Source: Vibrio sp. UBA2441
GTDB taxonomy: Bacteria; Pseudomonadota; Gammaproteobacteria; Enterobacterales; Vibrionaceae
Reading direction: 5' to 3'
Length of the DNA stretch: 16,685 bases
NCBI GenBank assembly: GCA_002342685.1
Contig: DDQN01000057.1
Location: 1-16,685 of the forward strand
Shown here: positions 14,456-16,685 of the stretch, one piece after another
Layout of the letters: each line of letters starts with the position of its first letter
How positions within the stretch are numbered: the first letter of the stretch is position 1
The notes under the pieces: generated by a model
Told to the model about the DNA's origin: nothing
What the model saw: only the letters and a program-made list of their open reading frames with translations
The model's database searches: none
Position numbers and translations under genes: made by a program

Positions 14456-14487
14456 GGGGATTGCGAGCAGTTTTTGCAGAATATAAT
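14456..14487 (+). promoter_or_regulatory. Amylase promoter with possible MalT box
   Basis: A consensus TATAAT is at 14482-14487. The best -35 candidate is TTGCGA at 14461-14466, only 15 bases away, so an activator may be needed. GGGGATTGCG at 14456-14465 overlaps that weak -35 and matches about seven of ten bases of the MalT box GGGGA(T/G)GAGG as I recall it. An activator site overlapping a poor -35 would fit a maltodextrin-induced promoter. Another GGATGA core lies at 14598-14603. MalT control is a guess. Confidence 0.35.
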
Positions 14488-14548
14488 GTACCTATATCTG
14501 TTGTGACTAAACATAGGATGGTTTCTCCGTCGATGTCGTCACTGCTAG

Positions 14549-14587
14549 GGCTTGCTTATATCTAAAGCGTGTTTTCCTCAGCAAGCC
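14549..14587 (+). repeat. Inverted repeat in the amylase leader
   Basis: GGCTTGC (14549-14555) and GCAAGCC (14581-14587) are perfect 7-bp arms with a 25-base loop, ending 23 bases before the amylase ATG and just ahead of the AGGA ribosome-binding site. In RNA this could affect access to the ribosome-binding site. No known riboswitch class is recognised. Confidence 0.4.
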
Positions 14588-14610
14588 GAATTAAACAGGA
14601 TGAATAAAAG

Positions 14611-15981
14611 ATGAAGAGCAACATAGAAAATCTTACTAAAACGGATGTCATATTACATGCGTTTGACTGGCCTTATGCTGATGTAACAAGCAAGGCAAAA
14701 GAGATAAGTAAACTGGGTTACCGCACTGTACTGGTGTCACCACCAATGAAGTCGTATAAACACAGTGAAGGGACGAAATGGTGGCAACGCTATCAGCCTC
14801 AAGACTATCGAGTGATAGATAATCAGCTTGGCAATACAGAAACTTTTTTTAGCATGGTTAAGACACTAAAAGCAGAGGGTGTGCAAGTGTATGCCGATGT
14901 AGTGTTTAACCATATGGCGAATGAATCTAGTCGCCGTCTAGACCTTAATTATCCCAGTGATAAGGATATGAATAACTATCTGAATCAATGGGGTGAATAT
15001 CAAGAGCAGCTGTTGTTCGGTGATTTGAGGGAACCTCTTTTCACTAAAAATGACTTTGTTGAAGCGTTTGGTATTGAAGATTGGCAGGATAAGTGGCAGG
15101 TACAAAATGGTCGAATAACCGGGGGCCCTGAAGATCCCGGCTTACCAACATTACGCGATAATACTCATGTTGTTGAGCAACAAAAAAATTACCTTAAAGC
15201 CTTAAAAAGTATGGGTGTTAAGGGGTTTCGAATTGACGCAGCTAAACACATGTCACTCGAGCATCTGCAAAAAGTATGGACCGATGAGATAACAGATGAT
15301 GTGCATATCTTTGGTGAAATCATTACCGATGGTGGAGCGACAAAACAAGAATATGAACTCTTTTTACAGCCTTATTTACAGTCAACGCGGCTAGGTGCAT
15401 ACGACTTTCCTTTATTTAATACGGTCTTCAACGCATTCCAGCCAGACGGAGATATGCAGTCTTTAGTTAATCCTTATTGTTTCGGTCAGGCGTTATCTTA
15501 CCGAAGAGCGATTACGTTCGCGGTAACGCATGATATTCCTAATAATGATGTGTTTCAGAACCTGATCATGGAAGAGGAGAGTGAATGGTTGGCTTATAGC
15601 TACATTTTAGGTCGGGATGGTGGTGTGCCGCTGATTTATACCGATTTAGATACCAGTGGTATCCTTGATGAAGCTGGCAAACCTCGCTGGTTTAACTCAT
15701 GGCAAGATCCGCGTATGGCGAAGATGATTTCTTTCCATAATCAAATGCACGGTGAACCGATGCGAAGAGTGGTGGGCGATGAAGACTATGTGGTTTTCTC
15801 TCGTGGCGACAAAGGCTTGCTGGCAATTAACAAATCGGCGCATACGATAGAGATAGCGATAGACTGGCAAACGGATATGCGGGATGTTCTGACTGACAAG
15901 CGGTTTGAGTCCGTTCAGGGAGAGTTCGATTTTACTTTGCCTCCTAAATCCAGCCTGATGTTAGTGTCCGAAACCAAGTAA
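14611..15981 (+). CDS. Cytoplasmic GH13 alpha-amylase family enzyme
   Basis: This 456-residue glycoside hydrolase of family GH13 acts on alpha-1,4-glucans. The conserved regions are in order: I, DVVFNH at 96-101; II, GFRIDAAKH at 205-213 with R207 and the nucleophile D209; III, FGEII with the acid/base E236; IV, VTHD with H307 and the transition-state stabiliser D308, where the usual Asn before His is Thr (T306). The N-terminus DVILHAFDWPYADV is the first strand of the TIM barrel, and a beta-rich C-terminal domain follows from about 385. No signal peptide is present, so unlike most Vibrio amylases it should act on intracellular glycogen or imported maltodextrins. AGGA lies ten bases upstream of the ATG. 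Exact specificity (alpha-amylase versus maltogenic or transferase activity) is not determined by sequence alone. Confidence 0.93.
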   Translation: MKSNIENLTKTDVILHAFDWPYADVTSKAKEISKLGYRTVLVSPPMKSYKHSEGTKWWQRYQPQDYRVIDNQLGNTETFFSMVKTLKAEGVQVYADVVFNHMANESSRRLDLNYPSDKDMNNYLNQWGEYQEQLLFGDLREPLFTKNDFVEAFGIEDWQDKWQVQNGRITGGPEDPGLPTLRDNTHVVEQQKNYLKALKSMGVKGFRIDAAKHMSLEHLQKVWTDEITDDVHIFGEIITDGGATKQEYELFLQPYLQSTRLGAYDFPLFNTVFNAFQPDGDMQSLVNPYCFGQALSYRRAITFAVTHDIPNNDVFQNLIMEEESEWLAYSYILGRDGGVPLIYTDLDTSGILDEAGKPRWFNSWQDPRMAKMISFHNQMHGEPMRRVVGDEDYVVFSRGDKGLLAINKSAHTIEIAIDWQTDMRDVLTDKRFESVQGEFDFTLPPKSSLMLVSETK

Positions 15982-15987
15982 ATTGAA

Positions 15988-16018
15988 CCTGAATAGGTGC
16001 AAAATGCACCTATTCAGG
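15988..16018. terminator. Strong hairpin between convergent genes
   Basis: A perfect 14-bp stem has left arm CCTGAATAGGTGCA and right arm TGCACCTATTCAGG around a 3-base AAA loop. It begins six bases after the amylase stop and ends 19 bases before the end of the convergent chemotaxis gene. Its position indicates a bidirectional terminator. Neither side carries a real T-run, so efficiency may be limited. Confidence 0.7.
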
Positions 16019-16037
16019 CTTGAAAGGAAATGCAGAC

Positions 16038-16685
16038 TTAAACAATAAACTTGTTCAAGATATTGCTCTGTTCACGCACATTTTCGGTCTGAACCTGCAT
16101 TGCCATGTTGGCATCGTTGGCCCCCTCAGAAACTTGCACAGAAAGATCTTTAATCTTCACCGTATTCGAGTTGATCTCTTCAGCGACCAAGCTTTGTTCT
16201 TCAGCGGCGGAAGCAATTTGCATGTTCATATCTGAGATACGTTGAATGGCATCTCTAATTCGGTCAAGAGCAAGGTTCGCTTCCTGAGCCTGACTGACGG
16301 TATTGCTTGCCGTGTCTTTACTTAGTCCCATAGCCTTAGCAACAGAACTCGCACCTGCTTGAAGCTGTTCAATCATATTACGAATTTCGGTTGTCGACTC
16401 TTGTGTCCTCTGCGCAAGAGTACGAACTTCATCTGCAACTACGGCAAATCCTCGACCCTGTTCACCAGCACGAGCCGCTTCAATGGCTGCGTTTAATGCA
16501 AGCAAGTTAGTTTGGTCGGCAATATCATTGATAACCTGCAATACGGTTTCAATACTATCGGTGGCGGCTTCCAGTGATTTCACCTCATCAACAGCTTGAT
16601 CAATACGGTCTGAAAGCTCGTTAATCGACTCTGTCGTATGGCTCACCACTAAAGTACCCTGCTGGGTTGCGTCATCGGCTTCTTG
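16038..16685 (-). CDS. Methyl-accepting chemotaxis protein, C-terminal part
   Basis: The gene enters from the right edge; 215 codons are visible, and the first 12 codons before the internal GTG (16649) stay in frame to the edge, so the true start is outside. What is seen is the cytoplasmic signalling coiled coil. The highly conserved hairpin tip IADQTNLLALNAAIEAARAG and then EQGRGFAVVADEVRTLAQR bind CheA and CheW. Heptad-rich helices lie on both sides, including the methylation-type segment IASAAEEQSLVAEEIN. It ends with NILNKFIV and lacks the C-terminal NWETF-like pentapeptide that binds CheR, as many Vibrio receptors do. The ligand-binding and membrane parts are not in the window, so the signal sensed is unknown. 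It is convergent with the amylase gene; a maltodextrin link would be speculation. Confidence 0.95.
   Translation of the reverse strand, partial: QEADDATQQGTLVVSHTTESINELSDRIDQAVDEVKSLEAATDSIETVLQVINDIADQTNLLALNAAIEAARAGEQGRGFAVVADEVRTLAQRTQESTTEIRNMIEQLQAGASSVAKAMGLSKDTASNTVSQAQEANLALDRIRDAIQRISDMNMQIASAAEEQSLVAEEINSNTVKIKDLSVQVSEGANDANMAMQVQTENVREQSNILNKFIV

Larger units (their letters stand above)
14112..14610. other. Long regulatory region before amylase gene
   Basis: This 499-base gap has no credible coding frame. The first 220 bases are very AT-rich and show no clear terminator for the preceding operon. A bulged hairpin lies at 14389-14407 (arms CACCCACA and TGTGGTG, loop AAAA). Further on are a promoter with consensus TATAAT at 14482-14487, a possible MalT box at 14456-14465, and a 7-bp inverted repeat at 14549-14587 in the predicted leader. 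Confidence 0.5.

Noticed and set aside
14600..14614. Tiny upstream frame ATG-AAT-AAA-AGA-TGA overlapping the amylase start
   Set aside because: The stop-start overlap looks like a leader peptide, but its ATG sits inside the likely AGGA ribosome-binding site and has none of its own, so chance is more likely.
1..16685. Mobile element, prophage, CRISPR array or toxin-antitoxin pair
   Set aside because: No transposase, integrase, long terminal repeats, regular spaced repeats or toxin-antitoxin-like gene pair was seen anywhere in the window.

Overview
The window looks like chromosomal DNA of a marine gammaproteobacterium, most probably a Vibrionaceae member (Vibrio or a close relative). The reasons are an Aeromonas/Vibrio-type class IV adenylate cyclase, a GlgC close to what I recall of the second-chromosome GlgC of Vibrio, a CopG-type copper protein, PAS-GGDEF and chemotaxis genes, and moderate GC. 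This is judged by eye and from memory of families; no search was run. I see no tRNA, rRNA, CRISPR array, insertion sequence or phage gene.

Left part (1-5620). A minus-strand PAS-GGDEF gene stops inside its cyclase domain and may be broken by a nonsense codon. After a 394-base gap, a plus-strand gene encodes a degenerate response-regulator receiver fused to a TPR-like helical region. A perfect 8-bp hairpin separates it from a compact plus-strand series: class IV adenylate cyclase (cyaB), a HupE/UreJ metal permease, a patatin-like phospholipase, a GNAT acetyltransferase that overlaps it by 11 bases, and a GTG-start NUDIX hydrolase.

Middle (5739-8812, all minus strand). glgC makes ADP-glucose for glycogen synthesis. 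Beyond it lies a likely copper-handling cluster, in transcription order: a small Cys-rich exported CopL-like protein, an exported one-heme cytochrome c with a C-terminal beta domain, and the DUF411 protein CopG. A terminator-like hairpin follows copG. Three hairpins in a row sit between the first two genes, and a strong TTGACA promoter flanked by direct repeats precedes the cluster.

Right-centre (9015-14111, plus strand). This is the most interesting block: five tightly packed genes that together resemble an envelope-spanning lipid or lipoprotein trafficking route. They are a soluble periplasmic LolA-fold carrier, two paralogous LolC/E-MacB-type permeases, their ABC ATPase, and an outer-membrane beta-barrel. 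It is transcribed divergently from the copper cluster across a shared 202-base regulatory region, so joint regulation is possible. The substrate is unknown.

Right end (14112-16685). A long regulatory region with a consensus -10 box and a possible MalT box precedes a cytoplasmic GH13 alpha-amylase-like enzyme. A 14-bp-stem hairpin separates it from a convergent methyl-accepting chemotaxis protein that runs off the window. glgC (glycogen building) and the intracellular amylase (alpha-glucan breakdown) may be functionally linked but are not in one operon.
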